Assembly (NCBI RefSeq): GCF_016086655.4
Contig: NC_052136.2
Location: forward strand, 42,028,492-42,092,491
Length of the DNA stretch: 64,000 bases
Direction: 5' to 3'
Source of the DNA: Lepeophtheirus salmonis
Lineage: Eukaryota > Arthropoda > Copepoda > Siphonostomatoida > Caligidae
Part shown: positions 12,705-24,686 of the stretch, piece by piece
Layout of the letters: the number at the start of each line of letters is the position of its first letter
How positions within the stretch are numbered: position 1 is the first letter of the stretch
Notes under the pieces: generated by a model
Database searches by the model: none
Seen by the model: the letters and a program-made list of their open reading frames with translations, nothing else
What the model was told of the DNA's origin: nothing
Program-made: the position numbers and the translations under genes

Positions 12705-14800
12705 TTCAATATACATAACATATAAATACAATACAGCATATTGAAATCTTGAGTGCCTTTCATAGGCACTCGATTAATGTATAATAAAAATTGTGGAATA
12801 TATATAAGTATTATTTATATAATACTTGAGAGTCCAGATAAGTCAATGGTTTATATATATATATAAATCTATGTAAATAAAAAAAATCATAAATAATAAT
12901 GAAAAAAACAACCCCAAATGCTACAAATTGACACAACTTTCAATTCTATATATTTATTTATGTCAGCATGCACGAAGTCAATAACTCTTTTATTCCACTT
13001 TTTCTATCTAGTCAAGATATCTGACTCAACATATTTTTTTAATAATGTAATAAAAGAGAAAAATATAAAGTCGATTGATTAACATTTAATTTTAGAAAAA
13101 AAACCCAGTTTTTTCTTCTATTTCATGTATAGATGTTATAAACACATATCAAGAATAAAGGCAGTAGAGTGATAATTGCTTTTTTTAGGTCAGAATGAGG
13201 GCATCTCCTTCAAAAAGGAAAAATATAAATATCAATTTATAAGAATAATAAAAAAACTGACCAACTGTTGTGTCCTTGTGCTAATAAATGGATCTCTCTT
13301 CCAATAATTTCATTATATGAATGTTATTTTTAGGGTGCCAAGGCATCTGTGAGCAATAAATTGTGAATAATTTATCAATAAAGTAATTTGTAGTTAGTTA
13401 TTAGGAAAATATCTTATTTATTTTAGGTTTTCCTGCATAAATCCGGTTCCATTTACCCGATTTGAACAAACGGCACCAACTAAATTTTGAATAACACCGG
13501 GTCTTATAGTACCAATTTTCTCATCGTTATCCGTAGTGTTATTTGTATTTAAAGAATTGGCCAATTTCAAGTTATGAAAAAAATTGAAAAAATCGATTTT
13601 GTCAATCACAAATTGAAACAACTATTTGATTGTTATAAAAACTCGAGAGCTAATTTGCAATTAGTTTAAACTAATAAAATATTATGTCAAACTATTTTTT
13701 GGCAATAAATATATATTTTTGACGCCAAACGTATGTTCCTCAAAACTACTAAATGATACATGATAGTGGCTATCTGTACTTTCGAAAAAAATATATTCTC
13801 TCGACAACTCCTGTCCAGTTACTATTTCTACAGCTTGATTACCATGAGGTAATAAAGGAAGTTATGTTACTTTACGGGCCCCTACCCTTAATGACAATTA
13901 ATCAAGCCTCTTTTGATTTGTTTTTCCTTTCTCTTTTGCAGTAGCACGAAATTAGGAAGTAACAATCTCTTTGTTCATGAAAACTTATAAAATCTTATAG
14001 ATGTTACTTTTTCAATTTTTCAAATAAGGGCTTATAACTGTAATTTTTAATATATATAATTTACAGTCATTAGGCCAGATATAATTAATATTTTTTTAAA
14101 TTTATTGTAGCCTTGCCTTCTAACTTCCCAGTTTCAAATTTATCAAAAATTCCCCTAAAATAATGACACCTAAAAATAGTTCACTATTTAATGTTCACTA
14201 AATGTGGGTCAACACCCTAATTATAGTCTTCTATAAACATATGCCACATCTGGACTTTGCAAATAACCAAAAAACAAAAAAAACAAGATGACAGACTCTC
14301 GAACATATTCCAATATTTATATTTAAAATAAAAATTCAAAAGCCTATTTCATACATAAATAAATAATATGCCAAAATATAATGGATATTAACGTATAGCA
14401 TAAAAATAGGGAAACTAAATGTATATATTTGCACATGTTGATAAAAAAATAAAGAAATCCACCATTTTGTTTACTTTTTGTTACATTCGGCTTGTGAAAA
14501 TAATTTTTATTCGATAAAAAAAGAAAACTTCTATACATAATTTTAAATATATCGTAGGTATGGATGACTTTTTCCAGGTGTATTCATTGGGGGAGGTATA
14601 CTTGGGGGAGATCAGTGTTGTGAAGTCCTATCTAGAATTAAACTTGCTCGTCTTATTATTTATTTTTTCTATCAACGATTCAATCTGGAACAAATTCATG
14701 TTCAGAATAGGAAAATGAGTCCAAAAAGGCCGTATATGAGAGCCACATTCTTGTCAGCCATGTCTATGGGTAGAATTGTATAAAATATGATCTATTGCTA
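12705..14800. other. Intergenic DNA, two weak coding-like frames
   Basis: Mostly AT-rich non-coding sequence. The minus frame 13418-13621 (67 codons, containing IGTIRPGVIQNLVGAVCSNR) has a more balanced composition than its surroundings, but I recognise no family and it has no splice context I trust. The plus frame 13753-13944 and minus frame 14344-14538 look like chance. Confidence 0.4.
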
Positions 14801-14804
14801 TAAT

Positions 14805-14975
14805 TTTGTGGAGGAGTGAAGCTTACCTGTCATAACGTTTTATTAGATTAGCTTCAAGCAGTTGTGAGATGATGGAAATACATACAAATTACATTCAGTA
14901 TTTAGTGAATATAAAGAAAAGACTTAAAGCAATGACGATCAATAATTTTAATCTCAGTCTAACAAAAGTCTAATT
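14805..14975 (+). repeat. Family A repeat, 5' part
   Basis: 'GAGTGAAGCTTACCTGTCAT', 'AACGTTTTATTAGATTAGC', 'TTCAAGCAGTTGTGAGATGA' and a degenerate continuation to 'AATCTCAGTCTAACAAAAGT'. It runs into the family B block at about 14972. Confidence 0.55.
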
Positions 14976-15810
14976 AAGGGCGTCCACAGGATTAAATTGT
15001 ATATATTTTTTTTTCTTGGGGGGGAGGAACTGTGTTTCTTAATTTTTTTTTTCACCGTATTGTCTAAAATATTAGCTAATTACTGCTCATAATTCCCCCT
15101 AAAAATGTCGCAAAAATACATAAAAAATGACACTTTGTTAGTTTATATTCAATAAAAAAATCCAGACTTTTTATGTGTTATTGCGACATTTTTGGACTGT
15201 TACGAGCTAATATTTGAGATAGTACAATTCGTTACAAAAAGTGATATTATATGTCTAGCCAATTCTTAACAACTCTACTCGGATTGGCTCAACTGTACAC
15301 TGTACTTGGACACAACACTATTAAACTTGGTTCTGTTTGGAAATGGTTGTAATATTAATTAACTGTTCATGTGAGTCAGGGTTTTTTTTACTTGTGATTG
15401 GACATTTAATTGGAAATTTCATCAGGAGAATAATGTTTCATTTGCAATTCCAATTCTTATTTCTCACTGGTATTTAATTGTTTATTACTTTTTTAAGTTA
15501 TATATATATATATAAAATACCCCTCCCCAAATTATGGAGTTTCTGCTTTTACTAAAGAATATAATATTTTCAAAAAAATAAATTTATAAAAATTTATTTT
15601 TTTGATAACCGCTGATATTTTTAAATTTTTTTTCAAAAATTTAATTTTTCAACTAGGAAAAAAAAATCTAAAAACCAAGTTTCTCTATAACCTAATTGTG
15701 TACACGCCCTTGATAGCACAATTGTATTTTTAACTATCTTCTTTAAAATATAAAAGAATCGGCATCTGGAATTTTTATAATAATCGCATCAGAATTGGCA
15801 AATGTATCGT
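14972..15810. repeat. A/T-ladder repeat (family B), copy 2
   Basis: Begins with AAGGGCGTCCACAGGATTAA. The inverse of this motif, ending ACACGCCCTTGATAGC, lies near 15703-15718, so the block is flanked by inverted copies of a GGGCGT motif. Inside are 'CCCCTCCCCAAATTATGG', 'TTTCTGCTTTT' and the A/T ladder (15560-15660). The 54.5 kb copy has the same GGGCGT motif (TGCTATCAAGGGCGTCTACA). The inverted pair may be true ends of a DNA element or two fragments in opposite orientation; I cannot decide. Confidence 0.5.
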
Positions 15811-16009
15811 CCCATCACTATTTTTCACCCATTTTTGAACGTGTTAAGCCCCATCAGTTTTTATATGCACAAGCTAATTTGACAATATAAGAGTTAGGTT
15901 TGTATCTTGATCAGTAATGAATTATCAGAGACTGACAGCTAATGGATTTATAAAATAGTTTTACAATGCCTGTTTTATAGTACGATTTCTCTTTTAGTCT
16001 CAAAATAGG

Positions 16010-16575
16010 CCTCATTTTTAATTTTTAACTCTGATTTAGTTTTTCAGTGAGGTCTTAAAACAAGGGAAAAGTCATTTGAGGCCACATTTGATCATTACAA
16101 TGGATTAGGAAACAATTTTTAGCCTATCCATGTAATCTTGTCATCGTTTTCAGTCATTTATGACTTGGTGGATTGTTTTGATGAAACATAACTTTTTTTA
16201 AGTCACGCGGCACCAACTTTACACACAGTTTTTGCCTGTTCAAATATTCATACACGATATGTCGAACACGTTTCTTTGATTTCTGTAGAGGCTCAGCTTT
16301 CTCCATCAATTTTACGTTACGATCATTCAAAATTATTCTAAAAGGTTTTTAATGTTCTTGTTGGTAGCTAACTCTTTCGGACGTCCACTGCACGCTTCGT
16401 ATTCGACACTCATTTCACCTCTTTTAAATTCTGCAAGGTTGCCTTCACTGGTAAAGAGTCCGAATAATGTGAATCAAGCCAAACCTTTCCTAAAACAATA
16501 TTTTCTTTCCACTAAAAGGCAAAGCTTCATTAAAATAAGAAATGTTTTTTGTGCAACTTTTGTAACAATAACAAA
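16010..16575 (-). mobile_element. Mariner-type transposon remnant M3, internally deleted
   Basis: Read on the minus strand the remnant gives, with several frameshifts and stops, the order of a mariner transposase. First comes the N-terminal helix-turn-helix (KVWLDSHYSDSLPVKATLQN, then FKRGEMSVEYEACSGRPKEL). It continues as ILNDRNVKLMEKAE, then KKRVRHIVYEYLNRQKLCVK and LVPRDL. That runs directly into KKVMFHQNNPPSHK, which in intact relatives is the second catalytic block HQDNAPSH; here the catalytic Asp is Asn. After a further frameshift SNVASNDFSLVLRP corresponds to the SPDLAPSDFFLF third-Asp block, degenerate. The stretch between PRDL and KVMFHQ (including the first Asp) is deleted. No TIR recognised. 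The plus frame 16352-16627 is a shadow. Confidence 0.7.
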
Positions 16576-16999
16576 AGCTCCTTTACTTAGAATGTTACAC
16601 CTCACAAATCACTTGTTCGACAGCTGAAAAACTTGTATACGTTAGAGGTTGATAGTTATATATATATTAATTCTAGTTGCAATATCTGACTAGTTTTCAG
16701 CCCACCTAATATATTTACTATTTCAAACCCCCTCTTTTCCAATTGGTTACGTACTTTTTACACAGCTTTAAGATCAATTTGAGTGTAACTTCAAACATCT
16801 GTTCCATCAATAAAAAGCTTTCAGTCACACTGTCTCATATCAATTGTAATTGTATTCAAGTTTTTTTGGACTCAACTATTTCCTTTTCTGTTTTTCAAAT
16901 TCTCTATCCATAGTCTAAATTTCAGGACGAGTCAAAGCCGTACACACTCATTAGAAGAATATACATAAGGGTGTTGTACCTAATTCCCTTTGTTTCTTC

Positions 17000-17690
17000 A
17001 AGATTTGTAAGAAGCACATTCACTATTAGACTTCTTTTGTTGTACAATAGACGAATATAATATATAAAACGTACATTCATATGTATGTAATTTCATGAAG
17101 AACAAAAAATTACTTTTTGACACAATAACAAAAAGATTTTTCATGTTCGTTACTATTTCAATTTACTTTTTCACTTCTTCCTCTCTCCCTTATCCATTAT
17201 TGTCACTTGACCATAGGATATGAAATAAAAGGCTCTGTCTTCCTCTTCCAATAATAATAATAGTTACAGCAATCATAATAAGAGGACCAAAAATCGTGTC
17301 TTTCTTAACAAATAACTTTATTGAATTAATGGGAAATAATAAGACATCAAGTACGATGGTTGAAACGAGTAGAAGAAGAAAAGAGAAGAAGTCCCCTTTC
17401 TATTATACATACTACTATTATTTCACATTTAATTTCTGATAAGAAGAAGAAATAAAAGAAGACTCTCTTCCTCTTATACTTATCTAAATATGTATAGCTC
17501 CTACCTTTCATTTTCTGATAAATTTACTTTTTAAATCTGACTTTTTTGTTGTACACAATTAAAGTTCTCTTTGGGGATCCCGATATTTCATTTTCTCGGA
17601 ATCTATCGAGGTTCTACAGGTACGGTAAATTCCTAGGAAATACTTCTTTAGTATAGAAATCTCAAATTTAATCTTTGTATATTGTATCCT
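17000..17690. other. AT-rich spacer with pyrimidine/purine-biased patches
   Basis: 17160-17230 is pyrimidine-rich on this strand and 17360-17460 purine-rich (GAAGAAGAAA-type). No open frame of interest. The minus frame at 17559-17777 overlaps the retrotransposon remnant and is a shadow. Confidence 0.45.
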
Positions 17691-17699
17691 AGGGATATA

Positions 17700-18345
17700 T
17701 TCCACTGTTTCTGAGCCTTGTGACGTTATTTTATCTATTCTACAAGGTAGTGTACATGGACGCCTGCTCATTGGCATTTACATTAACGACTTTTTGAATA
17801 AGTTTTTGGGAGATACATTTTTATGCATGGATGAAACCAAAATCCTCTGCTCTTATTTAAACTCTGTAGCTGATGTCCATACCAAATTTATTAACTGGAG
17901 TATTACTTGGAGAAGGCGTATAAATGTGTATCGCTTCTTTCTCCAAAAAAGAGTTCATCCAGCCAAATCTTAAGGAGGTAGATGATACCTTAGACTTAGT
18001 AATTTACATCTCTTGTGATTTGAGATTTAGGAGACATATATACTAAATTATAAGAAAGGACAATCGAAACTTGGGAATTATTAAAAGAAGTTACAAAACT
18101 CGTGACCCTCCATTTTTAGTAAAACCTTACAAAATTTATGTCCTCCTGATTTTGATGTACAGATCTGAGATCTGGAATACTTCCTGAATTAGGTTATTAA
18201 GTTCTTAGAAAATGTTCAAGCTAGTTTTGTGTCGTTTTCCCCTTCATTGAATGCAAAATCAAAAGAATTGGCCTCCTCACTTTGTATCATAGACGTAATA
18301 TTCAGGACTTTATTGAGCTCTACCGAATTTAAACAAAAAAATAAA
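17700..18345 (+). pseudogene. Non-LTR retrotransposon reverse transcriptase remnant
   Basis: The frame from about 17725 reads ILQGSVHGRLLIGIYINDF, matching the PQGSVLGPLLFLIYINDL block of jockey/CR1-type reverse transcriptases. The next block, FLCMDETKILCSYLN, sits where the catalytic FLYADDTKI is expected, so both catalytic Asp positions are degraded. Later, with frameshifts, come DLRFRRHIY, NLGIIKRSYKTRDPPFLVK, LMYRSEIWN and LYHRRNIQDFIELYRI (near 18276-18326). This is the usual order of the segment after the RT fingers/palm. The 5' half, the endonuclease and any poly-A tail are absent. It is a 5'-truncated, inactive copy. Confidence 0.75.
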
Positions 18346-18469
18346 CCTAACTCTCCCACCCTGGGCACTAGATAAAGACCACCTCTTCCACGAAATGAGA
18401 CTCTCTGCTCACAACACCGTCTACCTCTCATCCCCAAATAAAGACAATAAAGACATGTCGTAGGACTGT

Positions 18470-18530
18470 CAATTTTGATAATGCCAGGACTGCAGTCTTT
18501 TTAGACCCATATAACACTACTGATACACAA
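18470..18530. repeat. Scrap of family C end motif
   Basis: GACTGCAGTCTTTTTAGACC followed by ATAACACTACTGAT resembles the inverse of the 11.5 kb family C start. Only the terminal motif is recognisable. Confidence 0.3.
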
Positions 18531-18841
18531 TGAAGGACAAGTTATTTTGAAGTATAAAAAAAGAAGACTTCCGGCCAACGCCAATCACTCCCAAAAATCT
18601 TTTTTTAGGTAAAAACCAACACATTATTGCCTTTTACTTTGAAAACTCAAAAATTATCAGAGAACATGCAATTTCCCAAAATCCGTTGACAGAAATAAAC
18701 CTAATTTCTTTACATGCCAATAATCCATCTTTTTGATCGAGTACTTTCGGTACATATTTATACATAAATACGTAATACATTATATATACAGCCATCTTTT
18801 GCAGCAACGTCTCTCTAATTAATCTCTTCTTTCCATTTTAG

Positions 18842-18900
18842 ATTGTTGATTTTCCTCGTCACAACATTTTTAGTATTTATTCCATCACATGGAAAAAAAG
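18842..18900 (+). CDS. Candidate exon encoding a signal-peptide-like segment
   Basis: 59 bases lie between a strong splice acceptor (CTCTTCTTTCCATTTTAG, pyrimidine-rich, ending at 18841) and a good donor (AAAAG then GTATGT at 18901). After one leading base the frame has no stop and reads LLIFLVTTFLVFIPSHGKK, a hydrophobic core followed by a polar stretch, as in the h- and c-regions of a secretory signal peptide. Another open frame (IVDFPRHNIFSIYSITWKK) also exists. The exon would leave one base for the next codon. The exon with the ATG is not identified. The splice context is seen directly; the gene is inference, and chance pairing of sites is quite possible in a window this long. Confidence 0.3.
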
Positions 18901-19214
18901 GTATGTTGACTTTACTTACATCAAATTAATTTCATTTTTGTTATTCTTTTCAAGCGGGGGTTTAACAACATAATCATGATTAAAATTCTTATTACATAAA
19001 TCGCTAGCTTTTACCTGACTGTTTTTGAATGTTTTATCTGGGGATTAAGAATTTAATTATAGTGATTATAGTTAATTATAGTGATAGTGTTTATACTTGG
19101 TGCTGATTTTTAACCTTAACAAATAAATGCAATAATTTCAACCAGATGTATTTCTGGAACAATGTATAAATTGATGAAACTTTTTTGTACATTATATATT
19201 CAAACATTGAAACT

Positions 19215-19560
19215 AATTTACTCTATGTTCCCTCCTTCAGCCTTAATAATGGCCGTTAAACTCTTCCTTAAGTAATGGTAGCACTTATTTACGAATTTTA
19301 CATCCATGGTTCCCATCACTCGTCGCAGTGGCCCCCAAGGCGTCGATCTTGGGTTCCCGAATTTTACAAGCTTTGTACTGAATGTGCTGCTAGAAGGCAA
19401 AGTACAAGTGGCTAAGGTCTGGCTTGTGTAATGACCAAATCTTGTTGAACAGGAAGTCTATATTATTCTTGAGACAATTATGGGCAAATTTTGCTGTGCG
19501 TGCATGGGCTCCGTCCTGCTGTAGCCCCCCATTTGCATCTGGAAACATTGTCTTTTTCTA
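19215..19560 (-). pseudogene. Mariner transposase C-terminal fragment (M4)
   Basis: On the minus strand, reading down from about 19555: MFPDANGGLQQDGAHARTAK (the second catalytic block QQDGAPAHTA, Asp kept), then NIDFLFNKIW, then HKPDLSHLYFAF where SPDLNPLDFAFW is expected, so the third Asp is Tyr. A stop and a frameshift follow. KACKIREPKIDALGATA comes next, and the C-terminus KSLTAIIKAEGGNIE ends at the TAA at 19218-19220. The N-terminal half is missing. The frame 19424-19615 on the plus strand is a shadow. Confidence 0.7.
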
Positions 19561-19619
19561 TGATCATATTAGACTTGAGAGACTAATGCAAATAATAAAT
19601 GCTGCAGACGATTAACCAA

Positions 19620-20520
19620 GGAATCATCTGTATTTAAGCCATTTGAAATAAATGTCACAAAAAACTTTAAGAAAGAAGGCCAACTTGTGGTAAAGTTTAA
19701 ATATATGCACCCAGTAGTTCGGTCCCACAAAAATTATAACGATCTCAGACCAGCATATAATTTTTAGACTCAAAGCCAACACTGATAATTATATATATTT
19801 TATACAAGTGTAATTATAAGATAATATAGTTAATGTACTATAGTGCTTTTATGCTATGTATGCCTAGGCATGAAGTCTTTTAAGGAACGCAAATGATCAA
19901 ATGAATAAATAATTATGTGACATCTGGTCTCTTCCTCTTTGTTTGTTTTGTGTCTATTTATCAAAGTGTAATTGTTTATTGTCGTCTTAATTGTTTTTTC
20001 TCCTGTATTTTTTTTTTAATAAAACAGATACTTTTTAAATTATGTACGTATATATATATACAATATAACAGGGCCCAAAAAAAGTGAGTATAAAAAAACC
20101 CTGTAAAGTGTGGATAAGCTAATCGTACTGTTTTTTATCGAAAGATTTATGTCAAATTGTTCAAGAACAGCTTGCTTGTACATCAGAAGTATTTTTTTAT
20201 AATATTTTTTTAATTTTCACTGCAAAATCACCGGTGATTGATTGATGGAGTAAAATACAAAATAATTTTCAATAATAAACAACCACCATAAATTATTTAA
20301 AGTTTCTTAAAACCAATAAAAATTACCCTAGAAAAAATAAAATATTTATAAATATAATAGTCGAGGTTTTGTCAATCTCTAAAAAAAAATGCTCCGAGGA
20401 ATTAATTAGTAAAAGGATTCCTCAATACATAATTTTATAAATAAACAATAGCAAAATTATAAAAATAAATGCCACATGAAGCTCAATACTTTCTCAGGCA
20501 AAATACTTCTTTAAAATTAA
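19620..20520. other. Intergenic DNA, no gene seen
   Basis: AT-rich. At 20073-20109 a short inverted pair, ACAGGG and CCCTGT, encloses an A-rich stretch, but no matching far end was found. Nothing else is recognised. Confidence 0.45.
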
Positions 20521-20523
20521 ATT

Positions 20524-20785
20524 CACTTATTGCGTCCTGGGCTTATTTTTATGAGATGTGACATTCCAGAGATACCCTCTTTGCTACCTTCGTTTAGAAA
20601 TTTGTCACTGCATTGAGCGCTATTCTCAAAGCCATATTTTGAATGTCCAGCAAGAAGCTGTTCAGTAGTTTGTGCTGCGTTGGTGCTCTCCCAATATTTT
20701 TGATAATAACCTCCGGCAGGAATACCACCACTTTTTCTAGTCTGTAGTACACGTGTTTCTTTGCATACGATGATTTACATATACA
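20524..20785 (-). CDS. Coding-like segment of unknown family
   Basis: On the minus strand an open frame of about 80 codons without an initial ATG ends with TGA near 20527. It includes SGGIPAGGYYQKYWESTNAA, then EQLLAGHSKYGFENSAQCSD and KFLNEGSKEGISGMSHLIK. G/C content is clearly higher than the flanks and codon use looks protein-like. A possible acceptor is the 'CTACAG' about ten codons before SGGIP, but its pyrimidine tract is poor. I do not recognise the sequence. It could be a terminal exon, a processed pseudogene or part of an unknown transposon. The annotated-looking ATG frame 20594-20788 is the competing frame. Confidence 0.35.
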
Positions 20786-20799
20786 CATGCACAGATGTG

Positions 20800-22000
20800 A
20801 TCAATTTTTGTCCAAATTTCCATGCTTACATAAAAAGTCTTATTTCAAATTAAATATGTATTATGTAGTCATTGTTTCGCAACATTATATTTGGAGAACA
20901 ATGACAAATGAACGGCTTAATGAACACATTTGAAAGATTTTTTTTATGCATAACGTTTCAAGTATTCAAAAATGAACGGAAAATATTAAAAGTATTAATT
21001 TTTGGCTCAATATCAAAGCTTGATAAATACTATATGCCTGCCTGTTACATTTTTATTCTGGACTATTTTGTATATATATTTTATATTTATGCAATGAGTT
21101 TGTAACAAATACTTGTTACCAATTGGAGCCCCATACTGCTGTTGGAATATGTTAGATGTAAGTAAGGACATATCGACGCCAATACTTTTAATTTAATACT
21201 GTTAAAAATATTTTACAGTTATAGCGGATGGTAGGAAGGTCACACCACAGTTTCAAATATCTTTTAAATGTATTTATTTCAATTCTTATATACAAACTAT
21301 GGCTAACTTTGGCACTGTGATCCAGGCTTTTAGCAATTGTCAGGTTCTGCAAATTCTGAGACAGTTCATTTTATTAATTTAAAGGTAGTTGCAGGAATGG
21401 CAATTTATAAATATGTTATTAATAATTTTTGTCATCGCTTTGAAAACGTTAATTTGAGTGCAATGTAGTATTTGTTGTCCCATTTTCTACTTAAGTAGTT
21501 TTAAACTAAAATATGTATTCATATCTGTAAGATGTAAGAGGGGAAAAATGTTGTTAAAGTTATCTATGTGTATATGCTAGTTTGTACCAGAAATCCTTCG
21601 TTGCAATGTAACGTCATTTTTTTTTAGAAAGTAAATTGGTTTCCTTTTTATAGCGATATAAGTATTTCATCTGTAATTTATGGAAAAAACAACAACAACA
21701 ACCTTAATGTATTTATGTATAATCAATTTATAGCTATTTTGATACTTAAAGTATGACATATTGATATATAGAGGTAATGAAAACAGAGTAGGTAAATATG
21801 ATATTATATGAATGTACATATATTAATGTGGATTATGGTATTTTCATATATGAATAATTAGATAAATCTAATTTACATACAAAATGACTCCTAATCATGT
21901 TATAGCGTTGTTCCCCTGTTGATGGGAAGAAGTTGTACTGATGTGGTCTAAATAGTCATATCTTGTACCACAATTAATGAAACGTAATCAATTTCTATTC
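20800..22000. other. Intergenic DNA, no gene seen
   Basis: AT-rich. Around 21300-21370 a short frame MANFGTVIQAFSNCQVLQIL has better composition than its surroundings but is only about 27 codons long and has no context supporting a gene. Confidence 0.4.
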
Positions 22001-22635
22001 GCCCAATCCAAGCAGTTTGCTGTCTCCAGGATCACAGTCTACGCTATCAACAAGTCAAAACGTTGGAGAAAAATAAGGGGTCTGTCAAGAAGGTCAAGTT
22101 AGTCCTGCAGGACTTCAAGAAAACTGTCCAAGAAAATCTTCTCAAGTTTTGAGGGACCATGCCCAAGATCTCCTGGTTTCACATAAGACTGTCTAGAGAG
22201 GTATAAAGTAGGTGAAGTGGCCTCATGAGAGTGCAGAGGCCACTTTTGAAACCAGCAATGAAAGAAAAACATCTCCTCCGTTGTAAAACTCTTTTGAATG
22301 AGTCTTTTGAACTCTTTTTGAAACTTTTTCCCCTTTACAGTCCTTTGCATGTCGATAAGAATACCTGAAGTATCCGTCATCCAAACACAAAGGCCGCCTA
22401 AGCCACTGAGACTAAGCCAGCACTGAGCCACTATAACATAGGACTACATCTTTTAAAGTTTGCTGGCCTTCTATCGTCGCCTATAAACCATAATTGCCGC
22501 AAAGGACGGCTAAATTAATAAATAAGAGACACATCTAGTTATAGTATTAAATTTGTTGAAATTCTATTTGAACCTAATAAATTATATCTTGCTGAAAATT
22601 AAAATCTAAAGTGTTTCGAATTTCATGCTTGGTAT
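22000..22635 (+). mobile_element. Mariner-type transposon M5, deletion derivative
   Basis: Same architecture as M1 and M8. The N-terminal VYAINK / TLEKNKGSVKKVK segment (22037-22100) runs through a degenerate stretch to MKEKHLLRCKTLLNESFE (about 22258-22310). It then passes straight to the region before SIRHPNTK (about 22370), the SQHxATIT block, and the terminal 'RLxTIIAAKDG' near 22500. Several stops and frameshifts. The catalytic core is absent. The ends are too decayed to place; the 3' flank AAAGTGTTTCGAATTTCATG near 22608 is a diverged form of the M1 right end. The minus frame 22099-22431 is a shadow. Confidence 0.7.
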
Positions 22636-22639
22636 CCAA

Positions 22640-23290
22640 TTCCGACACAGGAATGTTAAAACATAAAAACTTTACTACGCGTGCTCTTGCAATCTCTGTA
22701 CAGTGATCACACAAATGATTAAATAACTAGAACATAAATTCACAGTTGAACCTGTTTTTAACGGTCTTTTTTTAAAACGTAAGTAGACTGTAGAGTAACT
22801 AACATAAAATAAGTTACAGGTTATAGACTTATACAGTCAAATCTGTTCTTTTATGCATGTTACCATACAAAGGGTCCTATCTAGTTTTCAAATTTAGAAT
22901 GGTAAGAAAATCAGAAATCTGGTTCAAAAGCACATCTACACTTAGCGGTGGCTTTCTCAGTTTCCTTTACCTTACTATTTATTAAAAGTTTGACTGAACG
23001 TATTATTATAATATGTATGTAGATACATTCTGACAAAAGTAATGGCAATTGCTTATATATAAATTGCCTTCGCAGTAGGGATTTAAAAACCTTTTTTTTT
23101 TAGTCAGCAGTACTGTCTTTCATTATGATGCCCAGTTTAAGCACAATCTGTAAACCAGTTAGCTTGCGCCAACCGGATAAGCAATTCTACCTCACTAGTG
23201 CTCCACAATTTTTACATTGAACGAAATTATTGAACATAAAGTTTACCTTAAATTTTGAGTTGCGAACCAAATCTCATGTGCTGATGCGTT
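22640..23290. other. Intergenic DNA
   Basis: No gene seen. Around 23140-23210 there is a short patch with more G/C (CTTGCGCCAACCGGATAAGC) just upstream of the mariner fragment M6; it may belong to the same broken insertion. Confidence 0.35.
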
Positions 23291-23294
23291 TAAA

Positions 23295-23480
23295 ATGATA
23301 GAAAAACTTTGTTTGATCAAAAAACCCGTTTGTGTGAGTTGTACAAAGCGTTCAAAGAAGGCCTTAAGATCGTGGAAGACATGCAACGTTTTGCTTATTG
23401 TTTTCTTTGTTATCTGCGGTCTAGTGCATCATGAATTCATTCCAAAGAAAAACTTGGCCTTGGTGTACTCACTCATACGG
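23295..23480 (+). pseudogene. Mariner transposase central fragment (M6)
   Basis: The open frame starting at 23295 reads MIEKLCLIKKPVCVSCTKRS, then SWKTCNVLLIVFFVICGLVH and HEFIPK. The middle matches the VLLIVFFDIRGLVHHEFVP strand pair that lies between the first and second catalytic Asp of SETMAR-type mariner transposases; the usual Asp of VFFD is Val here. After about codon 58 the similarity ends although the frame stays open to 23594. The N- and C-terminal parts are missing. Confidence 0.6.
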
Positions 23481-23599
23481 CATCTTGATAAGGTCAAGTT
23501 TGTCCAATTGTTTTGTACGACCATGTATAGTTGGACTGTCCAAATATATAAAGTGAAACGTAATAATAATAAAAAAAATGACAAAGCTATCTAATTTTC

Positions 23600-24680
23600 T
23601 AAAATAAAGAGGTTTTTTTTCTTTAATACTGTTTTGAACAAGTGATGAGTCAAATAAATATAAAAATCTGAAATATCCGAGACAGACAGACACATATGTC
23701 ATCATTTTCTCTCCCCTTGTATATTATATGTGTATAGACCATGATGTACAAAAAATAAAGTATAGATAATGTGAATGAGCTCCATATTTCTATATACATA
23801 AAAAGGATATATTTTTATAAAGAAATCATTTCCCTAGAAAATATAATGATTTATTTGTATTGAGAGAGTTAAAATGAAGTCTACTCTAACATCAACCAAC
23901 GAACCCACGCACCCACCATCTACCATCAAATGAGGGATAAGTAGACTCATAAGAGGCTTATAAAATACATCTATCAAATCCCTAGAGGACAGTAGAGGGG
24001 GAATTCAATTATTATTATTAGATCATAATGGAGTTAGTTATATATCTTGTTTTACTTTTTATTTTTAAAGAGTTCATGTAATAAATGGAGATTTAAATTA
24101 AATTTCAATTTGTGAGGGTGAAATTTAAGTATATCTAAATTTATTAGAGTGGTTTTTAAATTTCTTCCTGTTTTTTTTTTCAAATGTTGGAGGAGATAAA
24201 GATGCAATTTTTTACATAAAAAAAGTTTCTATCTTATCTTTAAAAATAATGTGAAAAAAGTGCACGCTATACGCTGTAGAACATGAATTTATTTGTCCTA
24301 TTTTATAAGAAACAATCGGTTCCGGGACATTTTGCCGAAAAAAATAGTAGATATTTTCGTTGATAATTATAGAATCAGAGTCAACCTCGGATATTAGAGT
24401 TTCAATTATGATTTGACTATGTACATAAGAGCTCCAACCAATTTAATTCAAACGACAGATTCATTTGTAGAATCCTTCTAATCTTAATCATTGATTAATT
24501 AATAAACTCATTCTCTTCTTTGAGTATTTTTTCTTTAATAATTTATTTATATAATAATTTGAGTGTTGACATGATTTTTGTTCTAATAGTGGTTCCAGTT
24601 AACCGTTGCAGCATCTTCATAAAAAATGTATCAGTTATTAATTAATCAACACTTAATATTTAGGAAATCATTATACATTT
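23600..24680. other. Intergenic DNA, no gene seen
   Basis: AT-rich without recognised elements. On the minus strand an AATAAA-type signal (plus TTTATT near 24543) lies downstream of the candidate terminal exon at 24687-24820. Confidence 0.4.
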
Positions 24681-24686
24681 TTTTTT

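Noticed and set aside
16352..16627. Plus-strand 91-codon frame
   Set aside because: The minus strand reads as a mariner helix-turn-helix region (M3); this frame has no domain.
20073..20109. ACAGGG...CCCTGT as transposon ends
   Set aside because: The two motifs are only 37 bases apart and no element lies between; no distant partner found.
22099..22431. Minus-strand 110-codon frame
   Set aside because: Shadow of the M5 transposase remnant on the plus strand.
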